A DNA stretch of 64,000 nucleotides from Paenibacillus sp. JNUCC-31 (GTDB lineage Bacteria > Bacillota > Bacilli > Paenibacillales > Paenibacillaceae), in the NCBI RefSeq assembly GCF_014844075.1, contig NZ_CP062165.1, forward strand, positions 4,650,001 to 4,714,000. Reading direction: 5' to 3'. The notes beneath the pieces were generated by a model. The model searched no databases. It was not told the origin of the DNA and saw only the letters and a list, made by a program, of their open reading frames with translations. Both the position numbers and the translations under genes were made by a program. Below are positions 45,506-55,333 of the stretch, in pieces (positions within the stretch are counted from its first letter, which is position 1; the number at the start of each line of letters is the position of its first letter).

Positions 45506-46219
45506 ATGAGACCGAAACAGATTTTGATAATAGAAGATGAAGAGTCCATTCGCGACATCCTTTCCTATTCGTTGCGCAAGGAAGGGTTTGAGATGACAGA
45601 AGCGGCAACAGGCAGAGAGGGATTGGAACTGCTGAGGGAGTCCAGACCGGATTTGATCCTGCTTGATCTGATGCTGCCTGACATGAGCGGGTTCGATGTA
45701 TGCAGACAGCTATCCGTGAATTCGAAAATTCCCGTGATTATGATTACGGCGAAATCCGATATGTTAGATAAAGTGCTTGGCATGGAGCTGGGGGCTGATG
45801 ACTATATTACGAAGCCCTTTGACATCCGGGAGGTGGTTGCCCGCATTCGTGCCATTTTTCGTCGTATTGATCTGATCAGTGAGACATTGGAGAATCAGTC
45901 CTATGAAGTGGTGCGGCTTGGCAGACATATTGAGATCCGGAAGGATGAGCGTGAAGTCTGGAAGGATGGGGAACGGGCCGGACTCACCAACAAGGAGTAT
46001 GAACTGTTACTGTATCTGGTGGAACACCACCGCAAAGTACATACTCGCTCCGAGCTGCTCGACAAGGTGTGGGGCTTTGATTTCCCGGGGGATACCCGTA
46101 CAGTTGATATTCATGTGCAGCGCATTCGCAAAAAATTGGATAGCAGTGTGCATGGAATTTCACTCATTGAAACCGTGTTCGGCGTGGGTTACAAGCTGAA
46201 TATACAGGTACAGACATGA
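45506..46219 (+). CDS. OmpR-family response regulator
   Basis: 237 residues. The receiver domain has acidic IIEDEES, phosphoacceptor in LILLDLMLPDMSG (about Asp53), Thr in IMITAKS and Lys in YITKPFD. The C-terminal winged helix has RTVDIHVQRIRKKL. Its stop overlaps the kinase start (ATGA). Likely controls the ABC operon at 49065, upstream of which direct repeats are found. Confidence 0.95.
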   Translation: MRPKQILIIEDEESIRDILSYSLRKEGFEMTEAATGREGLELLRESRPDLILLDLMLPDMSGFDVCRQLSVNSKIPVIMITAKSDMLDKVLGMELGADDYITKPFDIREVVARIRAIFRRIDLISETLENQSYEVVRLGRHIEIRKDEREVWKDGERAGLTNKEYELLLYLVEHHRKVHTRSELLDKVWGFDFPGDTRTVDIHVQRIRKKLDSSVHGISLIETVFGVGYKLNIQVQT

Positions 46220-47685
46220 AGTGGACCATTCAGTTCAAAATGGTGGTGCTATTCTCGGTTATCATCTTCATTGGTTTCTCTGCCCTGCTGATCATCTCCA
46301 ACAAGGTAGGCGAGGAGAACATGTACCGGGAAGTCCATGAGGACATGGTTCAATCGAAAAAAAATCTGGATATTGCGCTCAATCAGTATTTCCTGATTCA
46401 TAACAAACGTATGACAACCGTCTCGCTTGAGGCCGGGAATCGTGAACTCGCCGATCAGATCGGTTCCGCAGTGGGAGGGGTCGTCACTATCTACCGTCCA
46501 GATGCTACGGCATACAACTCAGCTGGCAGAGGCGGGGATGCCGTTGATCTATATTCGGATTACCCTGATGTGAAGGCTGCCATGGACTCCAGAATCGCTT
46601 ACTCCACACAGACGAAGCAGGGACGGGTCAAGGCAAGTCTTTCCTTCCCTCTTCAGGTCCATCAGCAATTGCTCGGCATTGTTCAACTGGAGAAGGATTA
46701 TACGGAGCTGTTCAAACGCAATCTTCGTTTTCAGAATACGATCAAGTTATTTGCAGCGATCATCTTTGGGTTTGTGTTTATAGCTTCCATCATGATTTCC
46801 CGGAAAATTACGAAACCGATTCGTGTGCTCACAAAACGTTCAGCGGAAGTGGCCCAGGGCAGTCTGAATGCGGATATCCAGATTGCGACAAAGGATGAGA
46901 TTGGAGAACTGGCCTCAAGCTTCACCATCATGATTGATCGGGTACGGGAGCAGATTGACGTGATTGAGCAGGAGCGGGACGAAGTGAAGCAGGTACAGGC
47001 AAGAAGCAAAGTTTTCTTTGACAATGTGACCCACGAATTGAAGACACCGCTGACGACCATTCTGGGATACGCCCAGATTTTACGTGACAATGGATTTACG
47101 GATCAGGCTTTCTTTGATAAAGGGTTGAACTATATTATTAATGAGAGCCGCCGTCTGAACACGATGGTCGCTGATATTCTGGAGGTGTCCGTATCTTCTA
47201 CGGTTATTCAGTCCTATCGGTTTGAATGGATTGATGCTGCGGAGATCATTCGTGAAGCTTGTGAGGATATGTCCATCAAGGCAAGTAAATACAATATAGG
47301 CATTCATTATGAGCTTGAAGAGCAGTTATATTTGCAGGGGGATCGAGTAAAGCTCAAGGAAGTCTTTCTCAATTTAGTGGACAACTCGGTTAAATACGCC
47401 TATGTCAACTCGATCATTGAGGTTCAGTCGTTCCGTTTGGGAGATCAGATCGCTATCCTTGTTCGCGATCAGGGAGAAGGCATCGGTCCAGAAGCGTTGA
47501 AGCATGTTTTTGAACCCTTTTATCGGGATAAAGACCTCAACAGAACCGAGAAAGGAAGTGCCGGCCTGGGCTTGTCTATTGTGAAGAATATCATTGAACA
47601 ACATGGAGGGACTGTAGAAATCAAGAGTATCATGCATCAAGGAACACAAGTAAATATCAGTCTGCCGGGGGAAAGCAAAGCATGA
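46216..47685 (+). CDS. Sensor histidine kinase
   Basis: 489 residues: an N-terminal helix, an extracytoplasmic sensor of ~150 residues, a second helix, HAMP ([20 protein letters not shown]), dimerisation helix with [20 protein letters not shown] (phosphoacceptor His) and HATPase motifs [22 protein letters not shown] and [19 protein letters not shown]. Coupled on both sides by four-base overlaps to the regulator and to the next protein. Confidence 0.95.
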   Translation: MKWTIQFKMVVLFSVIIFIGFSALLIISNKVGEENMYREVHEDMVQSKKNLDIALNQYFLIHNKRMTTVSLEAGNRELADQIGSAVGGVVTIYRPDATAYNSAGRGGDAVDLYSDYPDVKAAMDSRIAYSTQTKQGRVKASLSFPLQVHQQLLGIVQLEKDYTELFKRNLRFQNTIKLFAAIIFGFVFIASIMISRKITKPIRVLTKRSAEVAQGSLNADIQIATKDEIGELASSFTIMIDRVREQIDVIEQERDEVKQVQARSKVFFDNVTHELKTPLTTILGYAQILRDNGFTDQAFFDKGLNYIINESRRLNTMVADILEVSVSSTVIQSYRFEWIDAAEIIREACEDMSIKASKYNIGIHYELEEQLYLQGDRVKLKEVFLNLVDNSVKYAYVNSIIEVQSFRLGDQIAILVRDQGEGIGPEALKHVFEPFYRDKDLNRTEKGSAGLGLSIVKNIIEQHGGTVEIKSIMHQGTQVNISLPGESKA

Positions 47686-48839
47686 AACATCCTGGATTTT
47701 GGCGTAAAAACCGCGATATCTTAATGCTGTCAGGCCTGTTGATCGTATTTGTCGGAGGCATCTTCGGTATTGGCAGCCTGTTCAGTATCAGCAGTCTCAA
47801 GCCTCGAACTGTGATTTTACCGAGTGAACAGTTTAATAGCCGCCTGGCTCCGCCACAGAGCAATGTCATCCAGATCGAGTCAGCAACCAAGCTGACAACG
47901 GATTTTGCCATCTATGACTTTGATATGGTTGACCGGAATACCATGATATTGAATCGCCCGGAACGTTCCTATTCAGGGCTCAAATTGTCTCTGCTGCATC
48001 TGGATGACAACCAGGTCAAGGATATCGCCGGCAACACCGATTATGGCATTTCGCTGAGCCCGAATCTGGATAAACTGATCTACTCCCAGTATCGTTCGGG
48101 GCTGAATCAGAAGACCACATATGAATACGATATTCAAAGCGGAGAACGCAGCAAGTTGCCCAATGACAATTCATACTACAGAACTTTTATAGGGAACGAC
48201 ACCTATATAGGCCAGGATGATCTCGCCCTTAATTTGGTCGATGTGAAGTCGGGCCACAAACGGGATATATACAGTTATGACGAGTTGAAGGCCCTGATTA
48301 CGGAGATGAGGCATATCAAAAATCAGGATAAAACCTTCTTTATTTTGGATTATTTTGAGGCCAGTCAGCAACTGAAGCAGGTCTATATCCTGGTAATGCT
48401 GAACGATAAATACGCCATTTACTCCATTTCACTTGCGCCTGAGGCTGACGTCAAGCTATATGCGGAAATGAAAGAAATCCAGCAATACAAGCTGCTGAAA
48501 AATGGAGATATGCTCATTCAGGGGAACTTGAACAATGTGGTGGGCTTGTACCGATATCGGGCGGAACAGAAGCAGTTTGATCTGCTGGTTAAGGGATCAA
48601 TCTGGAATTTTGATCTAGATACGGACGAATCCCGTATTGCCTATTTCCGTTCTCTGGAGGGTCAGAAGTATGAGGTGCATACAGCATTCCTGAATGGAAG
48701 CAAGCTGTCATCCGACACCGTGATCTATCGAAATATCGATAATTTTGTCAAACTGAAATGGAACAAGGATGAACTTTTTGTCGTAGGCAGTTCCGTGGAT
48801 AAAAGCGAGCTGTACCGTTTTAGCTTCAAAGCATGGTAG
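47682..48839 (+). CDS. Membrane-anchored protein coupled to the two-component system
   Basis: 385 residues beginning inside the kinase stop. One N-terminal membrane helix ([20 protein letters not shown]), then ~340 extracytoplasmic residues with repeated beta-strand blades such as [34 protein letters not shown] and [20 protein letters not shown], suggestive of a TolB/beta-propeller fold. I do not recognise a family. Tight coupling suggests an accessory that senses a ligand and modulates the kinase. Confidence 0.75.
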   Translation: MKHPGFWRKNRDILMLSGLLIVFVGGIFGIGSLFSISSLKPRTVILPSEQFNSRLAPPQSNVIQIESATKLTTDFAIYDFDMVDRNTMILNRPERSYSGLKLSLLHLDDNQVKDIAGNTDYGISLSPNLDKLIYSQYRSGLNQKTTYEYDIQSGERSKLPNDNSYYRTFIGNDTYIGQDDLALNLVDVKSGHKRDIYSYDELKALITEMRHIKNQDKTFFILDYFEASQQLKQVYILVMLNDKYAIYSISLAPEADVKLYAEMKEIQQYKLLKNGDMLIQGNLNNVVGLYRYRAEQKQFDLLVKGSIWNFDLDTDESRIAYFRSLEGQKYEVHTAFLNGSKLSSDTVIYRNIDNFVKLKWNKDELFVVGSSVDKSELYRFSFKAW

Positions 48840-48894
48840 ATAACTCTTTACTGCCTAATCTATACTCCCCTCACCCTTCAAAAGGGTAATTGCC

Positions 48895-48938
48895 CCTGTT
48901 GGCCGAAGCAGAGCTTCGTGACTGACAGGTTTTTTTTG
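48895..48938 (+). terminator. Terminator after the two-component operon
   Basis: Arms CCTGT/ACAGG and CGAAGC/GCTTCG in one stem followed by eight T. Confidence 0.85.
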
Positions 48939-48948
48939 TGAGCAAATT

Positions 48949-48999
48949 TACAACTTGGATACATCCTTGGGCGGCTAGGATACAACTTCACCCTATACT
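48949..48999 (+). promoter_or_regulatory. Candidate response-regulator site and promoter for ABC operon
   Basis: GGATACA occurs at 48957 and 48978 (21 bases apart, two helical turns) and TACAACTT at 48949 and 48981. A -10-like TATACT follows at 48994-48999 without a recognisable -35 box, as in activator-dependent promoters. Regulation by the neighbouring OmpR-type protein is inference. Confidence 0.45.
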
Positions 49000-49064
49000 G
49001 AAAAGGTGATGAAGCTCTATGAGTCCTATACATATTCAGCAAATAGAAAGGAAGACATACAGGA

Positions 49065-49748
49065 ATGCTTCAAGTTGAACAGTTATCCCACTCGTTCCGA
49101 AATGCACAGGGACCTGTACCGGTGCTGCAAGATATCAATTTGACTATTGGTAAAGGCCAGATGGTTGCTCTGCTTGGCAGCTCAGGTTCGGGCAAATCAA
49201 CGCTGCTGAATCTGATGGCCGGGCTCATGAAGCCGGATCAGGGCAGGATTTTAATAGCCGGACAGGATATCGTACGTTTCAGCGAAAATCGTCTGGCAGA
49301 GTTCAGGCGCAGCCATATCGGTTTTATTTTTCAATCCTATGAACTGCTGTCGAATCTTACGATTCGGGAAAATGTAGAGCTGCCGCTGGTGTTTATGGGG
49401 GTAAGCCCCTCGAAGCGAAAGTCCAAAGCGTTGCAATTGCTGGAACAGGTCGGTCTGGGTGATAAAGTGAACCTGTTCCCTTCCCAGCTGTCTGGCGGTC
49501 AACAGCAGCGGGTGAGTATTGCGCGTTCGCTCATTACAGAGCCTTCGGTTATTTTCGCAGACGAGCCTACAGGGAACCTGGATACAGAGACCGAGGAGGA
49601 AATTATTGCGATCCTGCAGCAGCTTAATCGAGATATGAATACGACGTTTGTTATTGTGACACATGAAGCGGAGGTTGCGGAGCAAATGCAGGCCGTGCTT
49701 ACACTGCAGCATGGAATGCTGGTTGAAGAGGGCGTAAGGGAAGTTTGA
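49065..49748 (+). CDS. MacB/LolD-type ABC transporter ATPase
   Basis: 227 residues. Walker A GSSGSGKST, signature [13 protein letters not shown], Walker B VIFADEPTGNLDTE and switch His in VIVTHEAE. It belongs to the LolD/FtsE/MacB class that works with FtsX-type permeases like the next gene. First gene of a three-gene efflux or stress operon comparable with B. subtilis yknXYZ. Confidence 0.94.
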   Translation: MLQVEQLSHSFRNAQGPVPVLQDINLTIGKGQMVALLGSSGSGKSTLLNLMAGLMKPDQGRILIAGQDIVRFSENRLAEFRRSHIGFIFQSYELLSNLTIRENVELPLVFMGVSPSKRKSKALQLLEQVGLGDKVNLFPSQLSGGQQQRVSIARSLITEPSVIFADEPTGNLDTETEEEIIAILQQLNRDMNTTFVIVTHEAEVAEQMQAVLTLQHGMLVEEGVREV

Positions 49749-49766
49749 GGCAAAAGGAGAGGAATT

Positions 49767-51140
49767 GTGAGAATACGGGATGTAATACGTATGGCCTGGG
49801 GACAGATCATTCGCAGGAAAATGGTGACATTGCTGTGTATGATGGGGCTGTCCATCGGCTCTGCCGCCATGATCATTGCACTTAGTATAGGGCAGTCCGT
49901 ACAGACATATAGCGAGAAAACATTGAATGACAATTACAAGATGGATGAAATTACGATTACGCCCAATGAAGGCATTCGTACCGGCAAAGGTAGCAGCGGA
50001 AGCGGTCAGACCTCGAAGTTTGAACGCGGTGCGTTGACCTTGGAAAAGATTCGGATTATCCAGAGACTTCCCCATGTTGTTGCTGTGGCGCCCATGTTGA
50101 AGCTGGATGCACTCGATATGGTGCTTCCCGACGGACGTAGTTCCTATGTGGAAGTTGTAGGTACGGAGCTGGATACGCTGAGCGGATTCGGATACCGTTA
50201 TGCACAAGGAAGTGGTGCCGGGGACGGGCGGATTGCGGTGGCGAATTATGGGGCAACGTTCGGATTTATGGATCCCAAAGTCACCCAGAAATTATTCGAG
50301 CAGCTGAATGCTGATCCCTATAACAATGAGCTTTTGCAACAGTATACAGACATGTCGTCCATACAGGAGCAGCTGATGCAGCAGCGTGTTCAATTTCGCT
50401 ATGAAGACTACTCGGATGGAAGGAAAACCAAAATGAGTGGATCGGTTCGGGTGTCTGGTGAACTGATGAAGCCTTCCAACATGGACGATATGAGTGCCCA
50501 GGGCGAAAAGAGGGTATACGTACCGCTTGATACGGCGCGCGCCTTGCAGAATGAGCTTGGGTTACAACAGGTGGACGGTACTGCGACCAAGCATCTCAAC
50601 TCGGCACTGGTCAAGGTAGAGGATAAACGCTATGTATCCCGTGTTGAAGAACAGATTAAAAAGCTCACGTTAAACACACAGAGCAATCTGTTCCAGGAGG
50701 AAGCGATGGCAGGCCAGATGGCAATGTACCAAAAGGCGGCATTGGGCATAGGGGGCTTTATCATGCTGCTGGCCTCGCTGTCCATTATTGTGGCTATGAT
50801 CATGTCTACACATCAGCGGCGCAAGCAGATTGGTGTCATGAAGGTGCTGGGAGCGAATCTGTGGCAGATTCGCCAGATGTTTATTACAGAAGCAGCAATG
50901 CTTGGATTCATGGGCGGCGTGGCTGGTGTGGGGATTGCGTTTGCAGCCCTTGGAGGGGTAAACCAATTGCTGGCGAGCCAGATGGCAGATCAACAAAATG
51001 GGCCGCTCACTGTAGTCATTCAGCAATCGGCTTTGCCGCTCGGCATCATGTTTGCTGTTCTGGTAGGTATTGTATCGGGTATCTATCCGGCGATCAGCGC
51101 ATCCAGAACCAATGCTCTGAGTGTCATCAAGTCGATGTGA
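49767..51140 (+). CDS. MacB/FtsX-type ABC permease
   Basis: 457 residues; GTG 49767 with AAAGGAGAGG upstream. One N-terminal helix (VTLLCMMGLSIGSAAMIIALSIG), a large extracytoplasmic core domain and three C-terminal helices, the last region containing VMKVLGANLWQIRQMFITEA and YPAISASRTNALSVIKSM, typical for FtsX/MacB. It couples ATP hydrolysis to movement of the external adaptor rather than passing substrate through the membrane. Confidence 0.93.
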   Translation: MRIRDVIRMAWGQIIRRKMVTLLCMMGLSIGSAAMIIALSIGQSVQTYSEKTLNDNYKMDEITITPNEGIRTGKGSSGSGQTSKFERGALTLEKIRIIQRLPHVVAVAPMLKLDALDMVLPDGRSSYVEVVGTELDTLSGFGYRYAQGSGAGDGRIAVANYGATFGFMDPKVTQKLFEQLNADPYNNELLQQYTDMSSIQEQLMQQRVQFRYEDYSDGRKTKMSGSVRVSGELMKPSNMDDMSAQGEKRVYVPLDTARALQNELGLQQVDGTATKHLNSALVKVEDKRYVSRVEEQIKKLTLNTQSNLFQEEAMAGQMAMYQKAALGIGGFIMLLASLSIIVAMIMSTHQRRKQIGVMKVLGANLWQIRQMFITEAAMLGFMGGVAGVGIAFAALGGVNQLLASQMADQQNGPLTVVIQQSALPLGIMFAVLVGIVSGIYPAISASRTNALSVIKSM

Positions 51141-51168
51141 ATTTTATCAGTGAAAGGAAAATGGCTGC

Positions 51169-52248
51169 ATGAAGAAATGGATCAAAATAATCATTACCGT
51201 TGTGCTCATAGCAGGCGCGAGCTACTGGCTATATGAGAAATATAAACCAAAGCCTGCCGAACCTGTGGAGGCTCCACCACAGATTACCTTTGATGTAACA
51301 CAGGAAACTATGACACAAACGATCCAGGTTAAGGGCAAATCAGTATATACCGATCAGACGGATATCATCGCGCCATATGCCTCCAACATTCAGAAATGGA
51401 ACGTGAAAAATGGGGAGCAGGTAAGCAAGGGAGATGTCCTGTTCACACTCGATACTTCAGCCCTGCAATCCGAAATAGATCAATTGGAGAGCGATCTGGC
51501 AAAGGCGCGAATTGAATTGGAGGTCAATGAGGTCAGCCAGAATCAGGCAGATATGAGCGCTCCGCTTGGCGTAACGGAGGAGGAACGTAAAAAGGCTTTT
51601 GCAGATCGGGAGAGCAGGATTTTGACTAACGAGCTGAGTAAAAAGACGTTGGCAATCAAGGAAAAGGAGTTACAGAAGAAGCAGGACATCATGAGCAAGG
51701 GTGTGGTCTATGCCCCCGCTTCCGGTATTTTTCAAATGAATGATCCAGACAGCAAAACACGGATGGTGACCGAAGGACAGTTAGTCGGGAACATTATCAA
51801 TATGGGCAAACTGAAATTTATGACCATCGTCGGAGAAGATGAAATGTTCAAGCTTAAGGCGGGAATGCCTGTCCAGGTCCGAATGACAGCTCAGAAGGAG
51901 ACCCCTTTTACTGGAAAGGTGAGCATTGTATCCAAATTTGCACGTAAAGGTGCGTCGGAAACGAACCTCAAGGAGGCTTCTCAGTTTGATGTTGTTATTG
52001 ATCTGAAGCCTGACCCCAGAATGTATGGGGGCGTTAGTCTGGAAGGGGACATTGAAACGGCACGCAAGGACAAGGCTATTGTCGTATCCAGCTTGGCCAT
52101 TATGCGAGATCAAGGAGAACCTTATGTTTTATTGAGCAAAGGGAACGGAGAGACGGAGCAAAAGACAATCCAAACAGGCATGGAGTCAGGAGACAAGACG
52201 GAAGTGCTTAAAGGATTAAAGCCGGGGGACATTGTGGTTCTTCCCTAA
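51169..52248 (+). CDS. HlyD/MacA-like membrane fusion (adaptor) protein
   Basis: 359 residues. An N-terminal anchor (IKIIITVVLIAGASYWLY), lipoyl-like halves around NIQKWNVKNGEQVSKGDVLF and GVVYAPASGIFQ, a coiled-coil hairpin rich in Lys and Glu (residues ~95-170), and beta-barrel segments GMPVQVRMTAQ and EGDIETA. It is the third component of the ABC operon. Substrate not known; homologues act in antimicrobial peptide or toxin resistance. Confidence 0.92.
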   Translation: MKKWIKIIITVVLIAGASYWLYEKYKPKPAEPVEAPPQITFDVTQETMTQTIQVKGKSVYTDQTDIIAPYASNIQKWNVKNGEQVSKGDVLFTLDTSALQSEIDQLESDLAKARIELEVNEVSQNQADMSAPLGVTEEERKKAFADRESRILTNELSKKTLAIKEKELQKKQDIMSKGVVYAPASGIFQMNDPDSKTRMVTEGQLVGNIINMGKLKFMTIVGEDEMFKLKAGMPVQVRMTAQKETPFTGKVSIVSKFARKGASETNLKEASQFDVVIDLKPDPRMYGGVSLEGDIETARKDKAIVVSSLAIMRDQGEPYVLLSKGNGETEQKTIQTGMESGDKTEVLKGLKPGDIVVLP

Positions 52249-52323
52249 ACGTTCGGGCGCCTTCATTTCATGGGCATTCATTCACTTCAAAGTGGAATTG
52301 GACTCAGCGACGTTCTTCACAAG

Positions 52324-52364
52324 AAAAGGTTCATTGTGGCAAATAGCCATAATGAACCTTTTTG
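52324..52364 (+). terminator. Terminator of the ABC efflux operon
   Basis: Arms AAAAGGTTCATT-TGGC/GCCA-AATGAACCTTTT with a short loop and a T-rich end. Confidence 0.85.
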
Positions 52365-52439
52365 CCCGCATGGGAAGGGGACTCTCCACATTCCTGCTTG
52401 AATTATGGAATTTTATATAAATTATTTTAAATAATTCAA

Positions 52440-52468
52440 TTTACAGTAATATATTCATGACGTATAAT
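52440..52468 (+). promoter_or_regulatory. Sigma-A promoter of the cellulase gene
   Basis: TTTACA (52440-52445), 17-base spacer, TATAAT (52463-52468). Predicted transcript start near 52475, 417 bases before the cellulase start. Confidence 0.65.
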
Positions 52469-52473
52469 CAAGT

Positions 52474-52505
52474 GAAAAGGAGGTGGACATGTGATGTACA
52501 TGTAA
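52474..52505 (+). promoter_or_regulatory. STAB-SD-like sequence and four-codon frame at transcript 5' end
   Basis: AAAAGGAGGTGG (52475-52486) lies at the predicted 5' end of the mRNA and is followed by an ATG-TGA start-stop and a GTG-ATG-TAC-ATG-TAA frame. It is not usable for a real protein. It resembles the stabilising Shine-Dalgarno element of the cry3A mRNA, which binds 30S subunits and blocks 5' decay. Confidence 0.4.
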
Positions 52506-52538
52506 TATCGAGGGTAAGCTTTTTTTTTAAAATCAAAA

Positions 52539-52552
52539 AGAAAGCGCTTCCC
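52539..52552. promoter_or_regulatory. Candidate cre box in the cellulase leader
   Basis: AGAAAGCGCTTCCC matches cre TGWAANCGNTNWCA at 11 of 14 positions, including the central GCGC core, about 65 bases downstream of the predicted start. Position fits a CcpA roadblock. Confidence 0.45.
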
Positions 52553-52891
52553 TTGAAAAGCCCAGTATAACTGCTTGAAGCGATTGCACCCATGATCACC
52601 CTCACATCCCTACACACGCTGTACCCCTCACAAGGAAATGATCCGCATATTCAGTCATCCATCTTTAGGTTTAAACTCTTGATGTTCTGCTCTCAATGCA
52701 AGTTAGCATACAAGTCTTTAACGCAAGTTATTCGTGCTGCCGTTCCTTATATTGCAAACCAAATCCATTCCAGCTGGAGGTGAGGCGTTCACCACTCATC
52801 CATATGTTCTCTACCGTGCATAGCATCTTGCCGACACAGAGGATCCGACATGAGTATATACCAATCCAACCACAGGAAAGGTGGAACCCTA

Positions 52892-55333
52892 ATGACAAAA
52901 TCGAAAACCTTATCGAGAAACGGAAAGGTCCTTCGCAGAAGTGTAAAACAAATGCTGGCAGCCACACTGCTCGCGGCAGGCATTTTCCCAGGCATGGCTC
53001 CAGGTGTGACCCAGGCGGCAGAAGCGCATGTGGATAATCCATTTGTCGGAGCTACGGCGTATTTAAATCAGGATTATTCAGCCCTCGTGGATACGTCCAT
53101 TGCGCTCACCAGTGATGCTTCGTTAAAGGCCAAGATGCAAACGGTCAAATCTTACCCTACAGCAGTCTGGATTGACCGTATTGATGCTATAAATGGCGGG
53201 ACGAACAATGCTGGACGCAAGAGTATTGAGGAGCATCTGGATGCTGCGCTTGCTCAAAAGAAAGCCGGCACACCGATTACTGCTTCGTTTGTTATTTACA
53301 ATTTGCCCGGGCGGGACTGTCACGCACTCGCGTCCAACGGTGAATTGCCGCTGACACAAGCTGCTCTGCAGACGTATAAAACGGATTATATTGATGTGAT
53401 CGCAGACATCTTTGCAGATCCGAAGTATCAGGACATTCGCATTGTGGCGATCATTGAGCCGGACAGTCTGCCTAACCTTGTGACCAACCTGAGTACGCCA
53501 GCTTGTGGTCAAGCCAGTTCAACAGGCATCTATGAAGCAGGTGTGAAGTATGCACTAGACAAGCTGCATGCCATTCCGAATGTGTACAATTATCTGGATA
53601 TCGGCCATTCGGGCTGGCTCGGATGGGATAACAACCGTGCAGGTGCAGTCGCGCTGTACACAAGCGTTGTGCAAGGAACAGCCGCGGGTCTGAACAGTGC
53701 GGATGGTTTCATTACGAATACAGCAAATACCACACCGCTGGGAGAACCGAATCTGCCTAACCCGGATCTGAATATCGGTGGACAACCGATTAAGTCCGCC
53801 AAGTTTTATGAGTGGAACCCTTACTTTGACGAAACCGATTTCACAGCTGCGCTGTATGCCGACTTTGTGCAGGCAGGCTGGCCAACCAGCACTGGCTTCC
53901 TGATCGATACGAGCCGAAATGGCTGGGGAGGCGTCAATCGCCCGACAACCGCAACGGGCAGTGATATCAATGCCTACGTGAATTCCGGGCGCGTCGATCG
54001 CCGGGAGCATCGGGGGAACTGGTGTAACGCCAGTGGAGCTGGCATAGGTGAAGCCCCTAAGGCAGCACCGGGACCTGCCCATCTGGACGCATATGTATGG
54101 GCCAAGCCCCCAGGTGAGTCCGATGGATCAAGCTCCGAAATTCCGAACAACGAAGGCAAAGGTTTTGACCGGATGTGTGATCCAACATTCACGACTCGTG
54201 ATGGAGTATTGACGGGGGCACTGCCTAACGCACCCGTGTCAGGTCACTGGTTCCATGATCAATTCGTCATGCTGGTGCAAAATGCATTCCCGATCCTGCC
54301 TGCCAGCAATGGCGGAGGGGATCCAGGCGAGGGAACAACAGCGCCAGCTGCTCCGTCAACACTGACTGCGACAGCGGGCAATGCACAGGTTTCCCTGAGC
54401 TGGACAGCCTCCACAGGAGCGACCAGTTATAACGTAAAGCGTGCGTTGAGTGCGTCCGGTCCATTTGCTACGATTGCTGCGGGCGTGAGCGGCACATCGT
54501 ATGCCAACACAGGATTGACCAACGGGACAACCTACTATTATGTGGTTAGTGCCGTGAATGCCGTAGGTGAAAGTACTAACTCGACTGTAAAAAGTGCCGT
54601 ACCGGTTGCAGGCGCGACTGCCCCTGCTGCACCAACTGCGCTGACAGCTACAGCAGGAAACGCACAGGTCTCCTTGAGCTGGACAGCCTCCACAGGAGCG
54701 GCTAGTTATAATGTGAAGCGGGCAACGACGGTCGCCGGACCATTCGCAACTGTTGCTGCGGGCGTGAATGGTACCTCTTATACGAACACAGGTCTGACCA
54801 ACGGAACGACTTATCATTATGTCGTTAGTGCCGTAAACGCTGCCGGGGAAAGTGCCAATTCTGCCGCAGCTTCCGCTACACCGCAAAGTGTCGTTGTTCC
54901 GACCAGTGATCTGGTCCTGCAGTATCGGGCGGGAGATACCAATGCAGCAGATAGCCAGATCAAGCCGTATTTCAATATCAAAAATGTGGGCAACACGGCT
55001 GTAAACCTGAGTGATCTGAAGATTCGTTATTACTTCTCCAAAGAAGGCACGGCAGCGATGGACTCTGCAATTGACTGGGCTCAGGTTGGCGGTGCCAACA
55101 TTCAGCAGACGTTCACCGATACGTATGTGGAACTGAGCTTCACTTCTGGAGCAGGTGCGATTCAGGCGGGTGGACAATCCGGGGATATCCAGCTCCGCAT
55201 GTACAAAACGGACTGGAGCAACTTTGATGAATCCAATGATTATTCCTACGATCCAACCAAAACATCCTATCAGGACTGGAGCAAGGTGACCCTCTATCAA
55301 GGAGGTAATCTGGTCTGGGGAATTGAGCCTTAA
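52892..55333 (+). CDS. Secreted GH6 cellulase with two Fn3 modules and a C-terminal CBM3
   Basis: 813 residues from ATG 52892 (AAAGGTGG site). Signal peptide ends near TQA-AEA. The GH6 catalytic domain (~residues 45-465) shows VIYNLPGRDCHALASNGEL, IVAIIEPDSLPNLVTN, VYNYLDIGHSGWLGWDNN, GFLIDTSRNGWGG and DAYVWAKPPGESDG, including the conserved Asp residues. Two Fn3 modules (APAAPSTLTATAGNAQVSLS and its copy) follow, and the final ~145 residues (LVLQYRAGDTNAADSQIKPY... WSNFDESNDYSY) are a family 3 cellulose-binding module. An inverting endoglucanase or cellobiohydrolase acting on cellulose outside the cell; the exact mode cannot be read. Confidence 0.95.
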   Translation: MTKSKTLSRNGKVLRRSVKQMLAATLLAAGIFPGMAPGVTQAAEAHVDNPFVGATAYLNQDYSALVDTSIALTSDASLKAKMQTVKSYPTAVWIDRIDAINGGTNNAGRKSIEEHLDAALAQKKAGTPITASFVIYNLPGRDCHALASNGELPLTQAALQTYKTDYIDVIADIFADPKYQDIRIVAIIEPDSLPNLVTNLSTPACGQASSTGIYEAGVKYALDKLHAIPNVYNYLDIGHSGWLGWDNNRAGAVALYTSVVQGTAAGLNSADGFITNTANTTPLGEPNLPNPDLNIGGQPIKSAKFYEWNPYFDETDFTAALYADFVQAGWPTSTGFLIDTSRNGWGGVNRPTTATGSDINAYVNSGRVDRREHRGNWCNASGAGIGEAPKAAPGPAHLDAYVWAKPPGESDGSSSEIPNNEGKGFDRMCDPTFTTRDGVLTGALPNAPVSGHWFHDQFVMLVQNAFPILPASNGGGDPGEGTTAPAAPSTLTATAGNAQVSLSWTASTGATSYNVKRALSASGPFATIAAGVSGTSYANTGLTNGTTYYYVVSAVNAVGESTNSTVKSAVPVAGATAPAAPTALTATAGNAQVSLSWTASTGAASYNVKRATTVAGPFATVAAGVNGTSYTNTGLTNGTTYHYVVSAVNAAGESANSAAASATPQSVVVPTSDLVLQYRAGDTNAADSQIKPYFNIKNVGNTAVNLSDLKIRYYFSKEGTAAMDSAIDWAQVGGANIQQTFTDTYVELSFTSGAGAIQAGGQSGDIQLRMYKTDWSNFDESNDYSYDPTKTSYQDWSKVTLYQGGNLVWGIEP
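54349..54888 (+). repeat. Tandem Fn3-module direct repeat inside the cellulase gene
   Basis: Two DNA copies of ~230 bases, offset by 288 bases (starting about 54361 and 54649), are very similar, including a 20+ base identical stretch around GAGCTGGACAGCCTCCACAG. Recent duplication or gene conversion of an Fn3 module. Confidence 0.8.

Larger units (their letters stand above)
52249..52891 (+). other. Terminator, promoter and long leader of the GH6 cellulase gene
   Basis: 643 bases without a protein gene. They hold the terminator of the ABC operon, a consensus promoter at 52440, a Shine-Dalgarno-like sequence at the expected transcript 5' end, a cre-like box at 52539 and then ~340 bases of untranslated leader in which I see no riboswitch motif. 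Confidence 0.7.

Noticed and set aside
49251..50207. 318-codon minus-strand frame
   Set aside because: Spans the antisense of two clear ABC transporter genes and their junction; no recognisable motif.
54349..54888. Direct repeats considered as a CRISPR-like or recombination array
   Set aside because: Only two long in-frame copies, fully explained as duplicated Fn3 protein modules.
54356..55300. 314-codon minus-strand frame with repeated sequence
   Set aside because: Its apparent repeats are the reverse complement of the two Fn3 modules in the cellulase gene.
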